From Paradesertivirga mongoliensis (lineage in GTDB: Bacteria > Bacteroidota > Bacteroidia > Sphingobacteriales > Sphingobacteriaceae): DNA of 64,000 nt. The position numbers and the translations under genes were made by a program. Below the pieces are notes generated by a model. That model searched no databases and was not told the DNA's origin. It worked only from the letters and a program-made list of their open reading frames with translations. The stretch covers positions 434,001 through 498,000 of the forward strand of contig NZ_JAFMZO010000003.1 in assembly GCF_024436395.1 (NCBI RefSeq). Reading direction: 5' to 3'. Below, piece after piece: positions 55,419 to 64,000 of the stretch (position 1 is its first letter; the number at the start of each line of letters is the position of its first letter).

Positions 55419-56554
55419 TTAACTTTTTTCTTGAATAAAGAAACTATGCTAAGCACTAGTATATAAAAATTAAAACTCAAATCCAAAACGGGAACCCGCC
55501 AAATTAAGTCTTTATAAGCTAACTTTTTCAGAACGGGGTAAAACACAACAAGTTGCACGACCAGCCTCAACAAATAAAAAGAAAGTAACATCCACCACTG
55601 GGCTTTCAATATTATCAAAGCAATGATAGACAGATAGAATAATATTGCCGAACCCGTTTGAAGAGAAAGCATTTGCTTATGTTCCGATCTATAAGCTTTC
55701 CCGGCTCCCATATGCCGGATTTTTTGCGTAAAATACGCGGAAAAACTACGCTTGGGTTCCGACCAGACATGCGTATCGGGGTGAATTTCAATAGATACAT
55801 TATCGGGCCGGGCGTTTTGATTTACGAACAAATCATCATCGCCCGAAGGGATATGCATGTGAGAAGCAAAACCCTTGCCTTTGAAAAACAGCGACTTCGT
55901 GTACGCCATATTTCTTCCTACTCCCATATATGCTTTCGAAGCAAGAGTATACGAGAAGTAGTTCATCGCTGTCATAAACGTTTCGAAACGAATAAGACGG
56001 TTCAAAAATCCGGGATAGATCTTGTATGGCGAGTATCCTAATACTATTTCGGTACTGTTTTTAAAATGCCGCTGCATTTTTTCTATCCAATGGACTGATT
56101 GAGGCTCGCAATCGGCATCCGTAAACAAGAGATACTCGTTGCTTGCAGCCTTGATCCCAAGCGAAACGGCAAACTTTTTTCCGTGTTTAAAGCGCTCATG
56201 CTCATTTATCGTAACCACCTTTAAACGCTTATAAAGCGAGGCAAATCCCCGCAATACCATATGCGATTCATCACCCGAGCAATCGTTTACTACCACTACT
56301 TCAAATTCAGGATAATCTTGTTCAAGGATTAGTGGCAGATTCTTTTCAAGGTTTTTTTCCTCATTGCGGGCGCATATGATCACGGTAACGGGCCGTTTAA
56401 TCAGAATTTCCTCATCTACAGCTTTATACTTACTGAAGCGCGAATTAATAATCGTGATAAAATATAGTTGAACCCAAAATGCCACCTGCAGCAATAGAAA
56501 GGCTGCTATATATAGATTGTCTGCCAATACTTTTTCGTTAAACGGGATGGGCAA
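55409..56554 (-). CDS. GT2 family membrane glycosyltransferase with intact motifs
   Basis: A 381-residue membrane enzyme with one N-terminal helix and two or three C-terminal helices. The GT2 domain has VVVNDCSGDES, the metal-binding DAD in LLFTDADCEPQS, GDDDLFVNQNA as the catalytic-base motif, and the acceptor motif QKIRHMGAGKAY (QxxRH type). All key positions are intact, in contrast to the GT2 at 25118-26482. It should transfer an NDP-sugar to a lipid or polysaccharide acceptor; the acceptor is unknown. Its stop overlaps the sigma factor start. Confidence 0.88.
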   Translation of the reverse strand: MPIPFNEKVLADNLYIAAFLLLQVAFWVQLYFITIINSRFSKYKAVDEEILIKRPVTVIICARNEEKNLEKNLPLILEQDYPEFEVVVVNDCSGDESHMVLRGFASLYKRLKVVTINEHERFKHGKKFAVSLGIKAASNEYLLFTDADCEPQSVHWIEKMQRHFKNSTEIVLGYSPYKIYPGFLNRLIRFETFMTAMNYFSYTLASKAYMGVGRNMAYTKSLFFKGKGFASHMHIPSGDDDLFVNQNARPDNVSIEIHPDTHVWSEPKRSFSAYFTQKIRHMGAGKAYRSEHKQMLSLQTGSAILFYLSIIALIILKAQWWMLLSFYLLRLVVQLVVFYPVLKKLAYKDLIWRVPVLDLSFNFYILVLSIVSLFKKKVKWK

Positions 56555-56712
56555 AGTTCTAAAATTTCAGCATAATTTAAGCGGCTTTTTTAATTGATTA
56601 GCAGGAATTCAGCATTTTTTTCACACGTCTTCCGCTCGCTGACAGCTTTAACAATATTTGACATTTTAAATCAGGCTGACCTTTGTATTTTTAGTATTTT
56701 CGCAGGTTTATA

Positions 56713-57843
56713 ATGAGATTTAGACTAGAAGCATCCGATAAGTTTTCGAAAGCAAGAGCGGGCGAAATCACAACCGACCACGGAACGATTCAAACGCCGA
56801 TTTTTATGCCTGTGGGCACGGCCGGCACGGTAAAAGCAGTCCATCAGCGGGAGCTGGAAGACGATATTAAAGCCGATATTATTTTGGGTAATACTTATCA
56901 TTTGTATCTCCGGCCCGGTTTAAATACTCTGGAGAAAGCAGGTGGATTGCATAAATTTAACGGATGGACCAGGCCAATTTTGACCGATAGCGGCGGCTAC
57001 CAGGTTTATTCGTTGAGCGAAGTGCGCAAAATAAAGGAAGAAGGAGTTACTTTTCGCTCGCACATAGATGGTTCTAAACATCTGTTCACCGCCGAGAATG
57101 TAATGGATATCCAGCGTGTTATCGGGGCCGATATCATAATGGCTTTTGACGAATGCACCCCGTATCCCTGCGACTATAATTATGCGCGGAAATCATTAGA
57201 CATGACTCACCGATGGCTAAAAAGATGTTGCGACCGCTTTGATACTACCGAACCGAAATATGGATATTCTCAAACCTTATTTCCCATCGTTCAGGGCTCT
57301 GTATATAAAGATTTAAGACAGAAATCGGCGGAAGTGATTGCCTCTTTTAACCGGGAAGGGAACGCTATCGGCGGCTTGTCAGTAGGCGAACCGGCAGAAG
57401 AGATGTATGCTATGACAGAGATAGTCTGCGATATTTTGCCGTACGAGAAGCCCAGATATCTTATGGGGGTAGGTACACCGGTCAATATCCTGGAAAACAT
57501 TGCCCTAGGGGTAGATATGTTTGATTGTGTTATGCCGACGCGAAACGCAAGAAACGGTATGCTCTTCACCAAAAACGGAATTCTGAATATGCGGAATGAG
57601 AAATGGAAAGACGACTTTAGTCCGATTGAAGAAGACAGCGATTTGTTTTCTGACCGGAACTATTCCAAAGCTTATCTGCGACATTTAATCATCTCAAAAG
57701 AGATTCTTGGGGCGCAAATAGCTACCCTTCATAACCTTCATTTCTACATCTGGCTTGTAAAAGAGGCCCGTGAGAAGATAATATCGGGGGAGTTTTATGA
57801 TTGGAAGTCTAAAATGATAAAACAGCTATCACAACGTTTATAG
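56713..57843 (+). CDS. tgt: Queuine/preQ1 tRNA-guanine transglycosylase, without the usual zinc cysteines
   Basis: A 376-residue cytoplasmic enzyme that exchanges guanine for preQ1 at position 34 of tRNAs with GUN anticodons. The substrate loop LTDSGGYQVYSLS and MAFDECTPYP are intact, and the nucleophile Asp lies in FDCVMPTRNARNGML. Family members normally have a CxCxxC plus His zinc site near residues 300-330. Here that stretch reads EEDSDLFSDRNYSKAYLRHL: the His is kept but no Cys is present. The same may hold across Bacteroidota. It begins an operon with the LptF/G permease and the EamA transporter. Confidence 0.93.
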   Translation: MRFRLEASDKFSKARAGEITTDHGTIQTPIFMPVGTAGTVKAVHQRELEDDIKADIILGNTYHLYLRPGLNTLEKAGGLHKFNGWTRPILTDSGGYQVYSLSEVRKIKEEGVTFRSHIDGSKHLFTAENVMDIQRVIGADIIMAFDECTPYPCDYNYARKSLDMTHRWLKRCCDRFDTTEPKYGYSQTLFPIVQGSVYKDLRQKSAEVIASFNREGNAIGGLSVGEPAEEMYAMTEIVCDILPYEKPRYLMGVGTPVNILENIALGVDMFDCVMPTRNARNGMLFTKNGILNMRNEKWKDDFSPIEEDSDLFSDRNYSKAYLRHLIISKEILGAQIATLHNLHFYIWLVKEAREKIISGEFYDWKSKMIKQLSQRL

Positions 57844-57847
57844 AATA

Positions 57848-58933
57848 ATGTTAAAGATTAGATTACTCGATTGGTACATTATCAAGAAATACCTGGGAAC
57901 ATTTGTGTTCACCATGGTAATCTTCTCTGTCATCATTGTAGTGTTTGATATCTCTGAGAGGCTGGATGATTTCATTAAATATGATGCACCGGTTTCAAAA
58001 ATTATATTCCAGTATTATGCTGGCTTTGTTCCATTTTATCTTAACTTTTTATCTCCTTTAATAAACTTTATCGCAGTGATCTTTTTTACTGCAAAGATGG
58101 CTGATCAGACCGAAATAGTACCCATATTAAGCGGCGGTGTAAGCTTTTACCGCTTCCTCTGGCCTTATTTCATCTCATCATTCGTAATATTTTTTGTCAC
58201 CCTGGTATTCAACATCTTCATCATCCCGGAAACGAACCAGTTAATGGTAGAGTTCGAAAACGTGTATATCGACCCGGAAACGGATAACACTAAGATGTAC
58301 ACACACTTGCAATTGAATAAGAACACCTATGTATATATCGAAAACTTTGATAATAATCAGAAAGTAGGATACAGGTTTTCGCTCGAGAAGTTTAATGGAG
58401 ACGAGTTGGTAGAAAAAACTGTTGCTGACCGGATTCTGTGGGACTCGGTGAAGCATAAATGGAAACTGGAAAACTTCTCTGTTAGAAAAGTGAGGGGATT
58501 GAAAGAAAACATGATAAGCGGCGCCAGCAAAGACACCAGTCTGGATATGAGGCCGGTAGATTTTGAAATCTACGACAATCTCACCAAAGCCATGAACATG
58601 CAGGAACTAAACACCCGCATTGAAAAAGAAAAGATCCGCGGCGCGGGAATCATGGACGAGCTTCTTTTGGAGAAATACCGTCGCTTTATTTATCCATTTT
58701 CTGCTTTTGTGCTTACGCTGATGGGCGTTGCACTCTCGTCCAGAAAGGTGCGCGGCGGCATAGGTCTGCCCCTGGGAATAGGGATTTTCTTAAGTTTTAC
58801 ATATATTGTATTTATACAGTTCTCTAATATGTTCTGCCTGAAAGGAGGTTTGCCTCCGATAATTGCTGTATTGATTCCGAATATTGCTTTTGGCTTGCTT
58901 GGCGTCTACCTGCTGATTAAAGCACCGAAATAA
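57848..58933 (+). CDS. LptF/LptG-family lipopolysaccharide export permease
   Basis: A 361-residue inner-membrane protein of the YjgP/YjgQ family with six membrane helices, three at each end, around a periplasmic beta-jellyroll domain (about 125-270). Signature stretches are LDWYIIKKYLGTFVFTMVIF at the start and YPFSAFVLTLMGVALSS in the second helix bundle. With LptB and its partner permease it extracts lipopolysaccharide for export. Whether it is LptF or LptG cannot be settled. It lies 4 bp after tgt and 5 bp before the EamA gene, so the three are one operon. Confidence 0.88.
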   Translation: MLKIRLLDWYIIKKYLGTFVFTMVIFSVIIVVFDISERLDDFIKYDAPVSKIIFQYYAGFVPFYLNFLSPLINFIAVIFFTAKMADQTEIVPILSGGVSFYRFLWPYFISSFVIFFVTLVFNIFIIPETNQLMVEFENVYIDPETDNTKMYTHLQLNKNTYVYIENFDNNQKVGYRFSLEKFNGDELVEKTVADRILWDSVKHKWKLENFSVRKVRGLKENMISGASKDTSLDMRPVDFEIYDNLTKAMNMQELNTRIEKEKIRGAGIMDELLLEKYRRFIYPFSAFVLTLMGVALSSRKVRGGIGLPLGIGIFLSFTYIVFIQFSNMFCLKGGLPPIIAVLIPNIAFGLLGVYLLIKAPK

Positions 58934-58938
58934 AGGTC

Positions 58939-59853
58939 ATGACTAGTTCCGGTTCACATCTTAAACGCAATCTGTTAGTATTGCATTTAACGGTATTTGT
59001 ATGGGGTTTTACCGGCATCCTCGGCGCTCTGATCACCATCACGGCCACCCAGTTGGTTTGGTACAGGGTTCTTATCGCGTTTATAACGCTATATGCTTAT
59101 TTCAGGGCAACTAAGACGAACCTGCGGATAAGCCGAGAAACCTTCTTAAAACTGTTTTTCACAGGAGCGATTGTAGGAGCCCACTGGATTCTTTTTTTTC
59201 AGTCCATAAAGTCGTCTACGGTATCGGTTACCCTGGTGTGCCTTTCCTCATTAACACTTTTCACCGCTATTCTGGAGCCAATTTTGAACAGGCAAAAAAT
59301 CTCCAAACTCGAAATCTTCACTGGATTAGCGATTATAAGCGGCATATACATGATTTTTGAGTTTGAGAGCAAATACACCACCGGCATCATTTTAGGCCTT
59401 ACCAGCGCGCTTTGTGCAAGCCTGTTTTCAATCATCAACTCCAAACAGATCAAAAACCGGCCGGCCAGTGTTATTAGTTTTTATGAACTGATAGGCGCCT
59501 GGTTTTGGATTTCGCTCTTTTTACTGATTACAAATGGCTTCAACAAGCAGATGAATCTTGGATCTCCAGACCTGATTTACCTGTTAATTCTGGGCACCAT
59601 CTGCACCGCTTTAGCATACGTTGCAGGGGTGTCTGTGATGAAATATTTATCGGCTTTCAGGGTAGCTTTGATCACTAATCTTGAGCCGGTCTATGGCATT
59701 ATTCTCGGCCTGATTTTCTTCGGAGAGAAGGAACAGATGACGCCAGGATTTTACGCGGGCGCTGTCATAATTTTGACAGCAATATTCCTATATCCCCTTC
59801 TAAAAAACAAAAGCGAAAAACGACAGCTTAAGAAACACGCACCCCTGGTCTAA
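58939..59853 (+). CDS. EamA-family drug/metabolite transporter
   Basis: A 304-residue inner-membrane protein with ten helices arranged as two EamA repeats. The first repeat starts LVLHLTVFVWGFTGILGAL; the second runs SALCASLFSIINSKQIK and onwards to LEPVYGIILGLIFFGEKEQMTPGFYAGAVIIL, the typical C-terminal half. Members export amino acids, nucleotides or other metabolites; the substrate is not predictable. It ends the tgt operon, 5 bp after the LptF/G gene. Confidence 0.88.
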   Translation: MTSSGSHLKRNLLVLHLTVFVWGFTGILGALITITATQLVWYRVLIAFITLYAYFRATKTNLRISRETFLKLFFTGAIVGAHWILFFQSIKSSTVSVTLVCLSSLTLFTAILEPILNRQKISKLEIFTGLAIISGIYMIFEFESKYTTGIILGLTSALCASLFSIINSKQIKNRPASVISFYELIGAWFWISLFLLITNGFNKQMNLGSPDLIYLLILGTICTALAYVAGVSVMKYLSAFRVALITNLEPVYGIILGLIFFGEKEQMTPGFYAGAVIILTAIFLYPLLKNKSEKRQLKKHAPLV

Positions 59854-60553
59854 GACTAAAAACAGCACCTTTAAAAAACAAAAAAATACACTAAGCTTTA
59901 TTTTATAACCCGACTAAAGCACGACTCTTCCGCTCGGTTGGCATGGACAGGCCGGCACATCGTCACCGACCGAAGGTGCTTCTCTCCTAACCAAATCAGC
60001 AGCTAGACCGGCAGTACCGACCAGCCCGAAACCAATCCGTTTTCAGAAGCCCACAAAACAAAAATCGCGACTCGAATTACCCGGTCTGCAAGCAGATCAC
60101 TTCATCCTTTCGTTTTGATGGAAGACCTTGCGAACTTCCAAACAACGAAGAAATACGACAGCGCGCCAGAGGGACCGTCCGCGCTGAGCAACATTGTACA
60201 AATTGGAGATCCTCCGAAATCCGCCCGAAACATAATTCAGCACCCGACCGATAACGTAGGAGGGGAGTGTGCAATGACCGCATAAACACACGGAACTTTT
60301 AAGCGGGTCTGAATGTATATAATTAAAACTTACCTTTGATCCGATTCCCGGCAAAGCTTCAAGAGAAAACAACACTGATAACAGCTCGAAAAATGGGTAA
60401 AATGGGACAAAAAACGGCAAAAATTAGTGCTTCCGAATTAATAATACCTAAACCATAAGATTCTATATAAGAACACATTGAACACTACTAGCAAAATATT
60501 CAATTTAATTAGGCAGAAATTTAAAATTCAAATTTTACTAACAAATTTAGCAT
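59854..60553. other. Unusual long intergenic region, about 700 bp
   Basis: This is the longest gap in the core part of the window. The middle (about 59935-60300) has noticeably higher GC and several CG-rich tracts, flanked by AT-rich ends. Frames of up to 107 codons occur on the minus strand (60097-60420) but look unlike real proteins. No tRNA, terminator hairpin or known riboswitch is seen. A decayed gene or mobile remnant, or an unrecognised structured RNA, are both possible. The AT-rich part near 60430-60550 probably contains the promoter of the next gene. Confidence 0.4.
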
Positions 60554-63421
60554 ATGGCCATTTTAAGGCGTAAAAATCAATTTAAATTAATATTAACCAA
60601 GGTATTAATATCCTTTATATTAACTTTCACTTTTTCAGTAGCAAGATCCCAGATTTTTCCAGGAGAACAGAACCCTCCTTCCCTTAGATGGATGCAAATT
60701 CACACACACAACTTCCAGCTGATCTACCCCACCGGTTTTGAAAACGAAGCCCAACGCATGGCCAATACTCTCGAAGCAAGTATTGGAAAAGTGAGTGCAT
60801 CTTTAGGAAAGAAGCCGAAGAAAATCTCCATCATTCTCCAGAACCAGGGTACGTCTTCCAATGGATTTGTACAACTTGCCCCGCGCCGGTCTGAGTTCTT
60901 TGCTACCCCTTCTCAAGCCTTCGACTTTCAAAATTGGCTCAACAGTCTCGCCGTTCATGAGCTCAGGCATGTGGTCCAATTCGACAAGCTAACTGGCAGA
61001 TTCAACTCTCCTCCTTTAGAAACATTAGCCCTCGCCATGTTCGGCATTACCCTGCCTTCATGGTTCTTTGAAGGAGACGCTGTAACGACCGAAACACTGC
61101 TTACCGGGGCAGGGCGCGGACGCATTCCCGAGTGGTATATAGAATTGAGAACAAATACACTAAGTAAAAAAAAATACAGCTATTCAAAAAATTACTTTGG
61201 CTCGGTAAAAGACTTCACACCCGGCTATTATCAGCTCGGGTTTTTCATGAACACCAAAGCGAGAAGAGACTTCGGAAACGATATAAACGACAGTCTGCTC
61301 AGCCGCATTTCGCGCAACCCATTCCGACCGTATAACTTCAGCAATTCGCTCAAAAAACTCACCGCAATGAGCACCCGAAAACTTCATGATTCCACCTTTG
61401 CCGAACTTGGAAAATTATGGTCGCAGCAGCAGGCCGAACTAAAAACAACAGGCTACGTTTCGCTGAATAAAAGGAGAGATAAAACACCCGAGAATTTATT
61501 ACTCCCAACGGCAACATCTTCCGGTGGCATCCTCTTTCTCAAAGACAGTAAAGCAGAGACACCGGCTATATACGAACTAAGCTCGGATGGAAAAAGCCGT
61601 AAGGTTGTCGCCGTCGGTTCTCAGGAAATTCCTTGGTTCAGTTATGCCGCCGAAAAAATTGTTTGGGATGAATTCAGGTTCGACCCACGCTTCCAGCAGC
61701 GATCGTTTAACGTCATCAATATCTTTGACAGAAAAACTAAAACGAAACGACAACTCAGTCACCGAACCCGGCTGTTTGCCCCTGCCCTTTCGCCGGATGG
61801 CAATACTATAGCCGCGATAGAAGTTTCGGTTACCCATCAGATCTCGCTGGTGGAAATCAGCGCTGCTACCGGAAAAGAAATCAGGAGGTATTCCGCCCTG
61901 AAGGATTACATGTTGCAAATGCCCTCGTATAACCAGTCGGGCGATAAGATCGTGCTTGTTGCAGTAACGTCGGGAGGAAAGGCCTTATATGAGTTAAATC
62001 GCATCACGGGCAAATTCATCCAGGTTACAGCCTTTGCCTCACAAGAAATTCTGCGGCCGGTGTATGCCGGTAATCAAATCATCTTTAAGGCCCACTTTAA
62101 TGGCATCGACAATCTCTACAGATTCGATCCGGCGAATAGCAGAACCTATCAGTTAACCTCAACCAACTTCGGTGCACATAACCCGTTCTTCGACCCGGCC
62201 TCTAAACGCCTTCTGTTTAATAACTACAGCGCCGAGGGATACAACATATCGGCGATCCAATTTAGCGGCGCAGAGGGCACAGATATCGCGTTAGCAAAGA
62301 AAGAAATAGTGAACTATGCCGACCCCTTACTTAACGAGGAAGAAAAGAAGATCGACTTCGATCAAATTCCACAACAAAAATATTCAAGCAGACGGTACCA
62401 CGAATTAAACAACCTCTTTTACTTTCACAGTATATTGCCCGTAAACGATGGCAATCCTTTGGCGAACGACAGCAGCCTCGGTTTCCGTCTGCAATCAGAC
62501 AATAAACTGAACACCCTCAGTTTTTACACCGGCTATCAATTCAATAATGCCCTCAGAAAAAGTGAGTATGAGGCGGGCTTCAGCTACCGCAGATATTTTC
62601 CAGTGCTTAATTTCGGTTATATTAACCGTCCAAGGCTGCTCAACCGCACAGTCGTTGTCTCTGGAAAAGGCGTGGTGGTGCCTGTATCTTGGCGGGAGAA
62701 TGAATACAAAGCAGACGTCAGCATTCCCGTCTTGGCAAACCGTTTCAACAACCTGTATAATTTCAATTTCAAGGTGGGAACCAGCTTTACCGAAAAGTAC
62801 AACGTGGAAAACAACTTTCCTGCCCTTATCAAAACCTTAGAATTTCCTATGCACTACGAATTCTCTGCTTCGAGAAACTCGAGAAGGAGTGCCCGCGACC
62901 TGGCGCCAAAATGGGGACAAAACATTGCCATCAGGTACAGGCACTTTCCGTTCGAAGATCAGGTGAATGGAGAGCTATTTACATTCAGAAGCACATTCTA
63001 CTTTCCCGGCATGATGAGAAACCATTCACTCCAGGCATCTTTCAACTTTGACAAAGGGAGCGGCGTATATCGGTCTACCGTAGATATTCCGAGGGTAAGT
63101 GGTTATGCATTCATGAGCCCTACAAGCAATCCGCGAAATACACTGCTTTTAGACTATAGAATGCCCTTATTTTACCCCGACTGGGAATTAGGTCCACTTG
63201 CATATATCAAGCGATTTAAAGGCGGCCTTTTTGCCGATTTTGAAAATATCGATTCGGGGAAACCATTTGCACCACGCTCTTATGGTGCCGAGTTACGCAG
63301 CGACATGAATTTACTCCGCTTCCCCTTGCCAAATTTCGATCTAGGGGGAAGAATTATTTTCATCAACGGAAAATCCAATCAAAATCCTATATTCGAAACT
63401 ATAGTTGTTTATAACCTTTAA
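60554..63421 (+). CDS. Exported MA-type metallopeptidase/beta-propeller/outer-membrane barrel protein
   Basis: A 955-residue exported protein with an N-terminal signal region ending ARSQ. The first part (about 40-280) is a gluzincin-like peptidase domain with HELRH (135-139) and a third ligand Glu173 in WFFEGDAV. The middle (about 300-590) repeats TolB/WD40-like blades, for example FAPALSPDGNTIAAIE. The C-terminal about 330 residues are amphipathic beta strands ending FETIVVYNL, an outer-membrane barrel. I infer an outer-membrane protein with a peptidase and a propeller on one side. The substrate is unknown. A lipid- or protein-processing role remains open. Confidence 0.8.
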   Translation: MAILRRKNQFKLILTKVLISFILTFTFSVARSQIFPGEQNPPSLRWMQIHTHNFQLIYPTGFENEAQRMANTLEASIGKVSASLGKKPKKISIILQNQGTSSNGFVQLAPRRSEFFATPSQAFDFQNWLNSLAVHELRHVVQFDKLTGRFNSPPLETLALAMFGITLPSWFFEGDAVTTETLLTGAGRGRIPEWYIELRTNTLSKKKYSYSKNYFGSVKDFTPGYYQLGFFMNTKARRDFGNDINDSLLSRISRNPFRPYNFSNSLKKLTAMSTRKLHDSTFAELGKLWSQQQAELKTTGYVSLNKRRDKTPENLLLPTATSSGGILFLKDSKAETPAIYELSSDGKSRKVVAVGSQEIPWFSYAAEKIVWDEFRFDPRFQQRSFNVINIFDRKTKTKRQLSHRTRLFAPALSPDGNTIAAIEVSVTHQISLVEISAATGKEIRRYSALKDYMLQMPSYNQSGDKIVLVAVTSGGKALYELNRITGKFIQVTAFASQEILRPVYAGNQIIFKAHFNGIDNLYRFDPANSRTYQLTSTNFGAHNPFFDPASKRLLFNNYSAEGYNISAIQFSGAEGTDIALAKKEIVNYADPLLNEEEKKIDFDQIPQQKYSSRRYHELNNLFYFHSILPVNDGNPLANDSSLGFRLQSDNKLNTLSFYTGYQFNNALRKSEYEAGFSYRRYFPVLNFGYINRPRLLNRTVVVSGKGVVVPVSWRENEYKADVSIPVLANRFNNLYNFNFKVGTSFTEKYNVENNFPALIKTLEFPMHYEFSASRNSRRSARDLAPKWGQNIAIRYRHFPFEDQVNGELFTFRSTFYFPGMMRNHSLQASFNFDKGSGVYRSTVDIPRVSGYAFMSPTSNPRNTLLLDYRMPLFYPDWELGPLAYIKRFKGGLFADFENIDSGKPFAPRSYGAELRSDMNLLRFPLPNFDLGGRIIFINGKSNQNPIFETIVVYNL

Positions 63422-63423
63422 TC

Positions 63424-63702
63424 ATGAGCGGAAAAACTATTTTCATCGTCATCGCCTCGGTATTAGTAACCATCGTTTTGATGAAGAATACAGAGGAAAT
63501 TGACTTTTGGCTGTTTGGAGCCACTAAAATTCCGAAGCTGGTGATCCTTGGAACGATGTTTGGCCTCGGTTTTATAATCGGAGTAATGGCGGCAAGGCCT
63601 AAAAAGAACGAAATTGTCTATAAAGAACCCGAATTCGAAGTTGTTGAACCTGAACAAAGAAGAACCGGGCTAAGTGACGAAGACCGCGATTACATCAGCT
63701 AA
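63424..63702 (+). CDS. LapA-like small membrane protein
   Basis: A 92-residue protein with two membrane helices (about 5-22 and 38-58) and an acidic, charged tail, ARPKKNEIVYKEPEFE. The layout matches the LapA/YciS (DUF1049) group, which in E. coli acts with LapB to control lipopolysaccharide synthesis, but no LapB partner is seen. It starts 2 bp after the peptidase-barrel gene stop, so co-transcription is likely. It converges on ispE with a 4-bp overlap. Confidence 0.7.
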   Translation: MSGKTIFIVIASVLVTIVLMKNTEEIDFWLFGATKIPKLVILGTMFGLGFIIGVMAARPKKNEIVYKEPEFEVVEPEQRRTGLSDEDRDYIS

Positions 63703-64000
63703 ATTCCGTAAAACACCTGATTATCCCGCTCTAAATCGGGTAGCGAAACTTCCTTATCAAAAATTCCATATACAGAAGATCCACTGCCACTCATAGAGGC
63801 ATACAAAGCACCTGCCTGATATAAACCTGCTTTAACTCCTCTCACAGAAGCATGATTTTTAAAAATTGATTCTTCAAAATCGTTTTTAATCTCTGCTTTC
63901 CAGTCTTCAAGCGGCAATGATATTAATTCTTTCAAAGATTTGGGGGGATTAGCAGATTTCACTCCCCGGTAAGCTTCCCCCGTTGAAACATGAACAGGAG
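63699..64000 (-). CDS. ispE: 4-diphosphocytidyl-2-C-methyl-D-erythritol kinase, C-terminal part
   Basis: Only the last 100 or so codons lie in the window, the gene continues past 64000. The visible part reads PVHVSTGEAYRGVK at the right edge, then ends with GALYASMSGSGSSVYGIF, the GHMP-kinase phosphate-binding loop typical of IspE C-termini. IspE phosphorylates CDP-ME in the non-mevalonate isoprenoid pathway. The frame stays open to the window edge, so the GTG within it is not a true start. Confidence 0.9.
   Translation of the reverse strand, partial: PVHVSTGEAYRGVKSANPPKSLKELISLPLEDWKAEIKNDFEESIFKNHASVRGVKAGLYQAGALYASMSGSGSSVYGIFDKEVSLPDLERDNQVFYGI

Noticed and set aside
60097-60420. 107-codon minus-strand gene in the long gap
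   Set aside because: Cys/Arg-rich composition with no domain pattern looks like chance translation of a GC-richer stretch.

Overview
The window looks like a Bacteroidota chromosome, most probably Sphingobacteriaceae (Pedobacter/Mucilaginibacter-like). This rests on moderate GC, long intergenic AT tracts, mostly absent Shine-Dalgarno sites, a TAnnTTTG-type promoter element, and typical gene families: GH97, DUF2851, BlaI/M56 pairs, PorT-like barrels, MG2-type surface proteins and a long N-terminal extension on Rho. Taxonomy is inferred from these families only.

Region 1 (1-13168, all minus strand) is a plant cell-wall polysaccharide degradation cluster. It holds a GH11 xylanase lipoprotein cut by the left edge, a GH43 with a C-terminal CBM6-like domain, two GH97 enzymes, a second GH43, a GH31 alpha-xylosidase with a PA14-like insert, a sialate-esterase/acetylxylan-esterase-like SGNH hydrolase and a PL1-like pectate lyase. 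Substrates would be decorated xylan, xyloglucan and pectin. No SusC/SusD pair is visible. A GH2 enzyme and a divergent AraC regulator (20608-24703) form a second small carbohydrate locus.

Region 2 (13355-20499) is accessory. It contains a stand-alone receiver protein behind a large inverted repeat, a DUF2231-Rieske membrane fusion, a divergent CDF transporter with a frameshifted substrate-binding-protein gene, a tandem PRC-barrel protein, a DUF305 lipoprotein, a 13-unit 21-bp minisatellite and an esterase.

Region 3 (25118-28018) is an operon of a receiver protein, a membrane-anchored HEAT-repeat protein and a GT2 glycosyltransferase whose usual catalytic motifs are altered. It is the best candidate here for an undescribed regulated surface-polysaccharide or pseudoenzyme system.

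Region 4 (28273-64000) is mainly core genome: tRNA-Leu(GAG), a fatty acid desaturase, an MBL hydrolase, LolA-like, FtsK, PyrF, Rho, PssA, FolK, SppA, PolX-like, heptosyltransferase-like GT9, two barrel proteins, SixA, DprA, BlaI/M56, RsmG, an ECF sigma factor, Tgt, an LptF/G permease, an EamA transporter, a metallopeptidase/propeller/barrel protein and the C-terminus of IspE. Three broken genes lie in the window: the substrate-binding protein (16159-16826), a DUF2851 gene split at a homopolymer (35067-36348), and a purS remnant immediately after pssA (42365-42536). The BlaI/M56 operon is preceded by three copies of one 16-bp dyad, shared with the divergent dprA.
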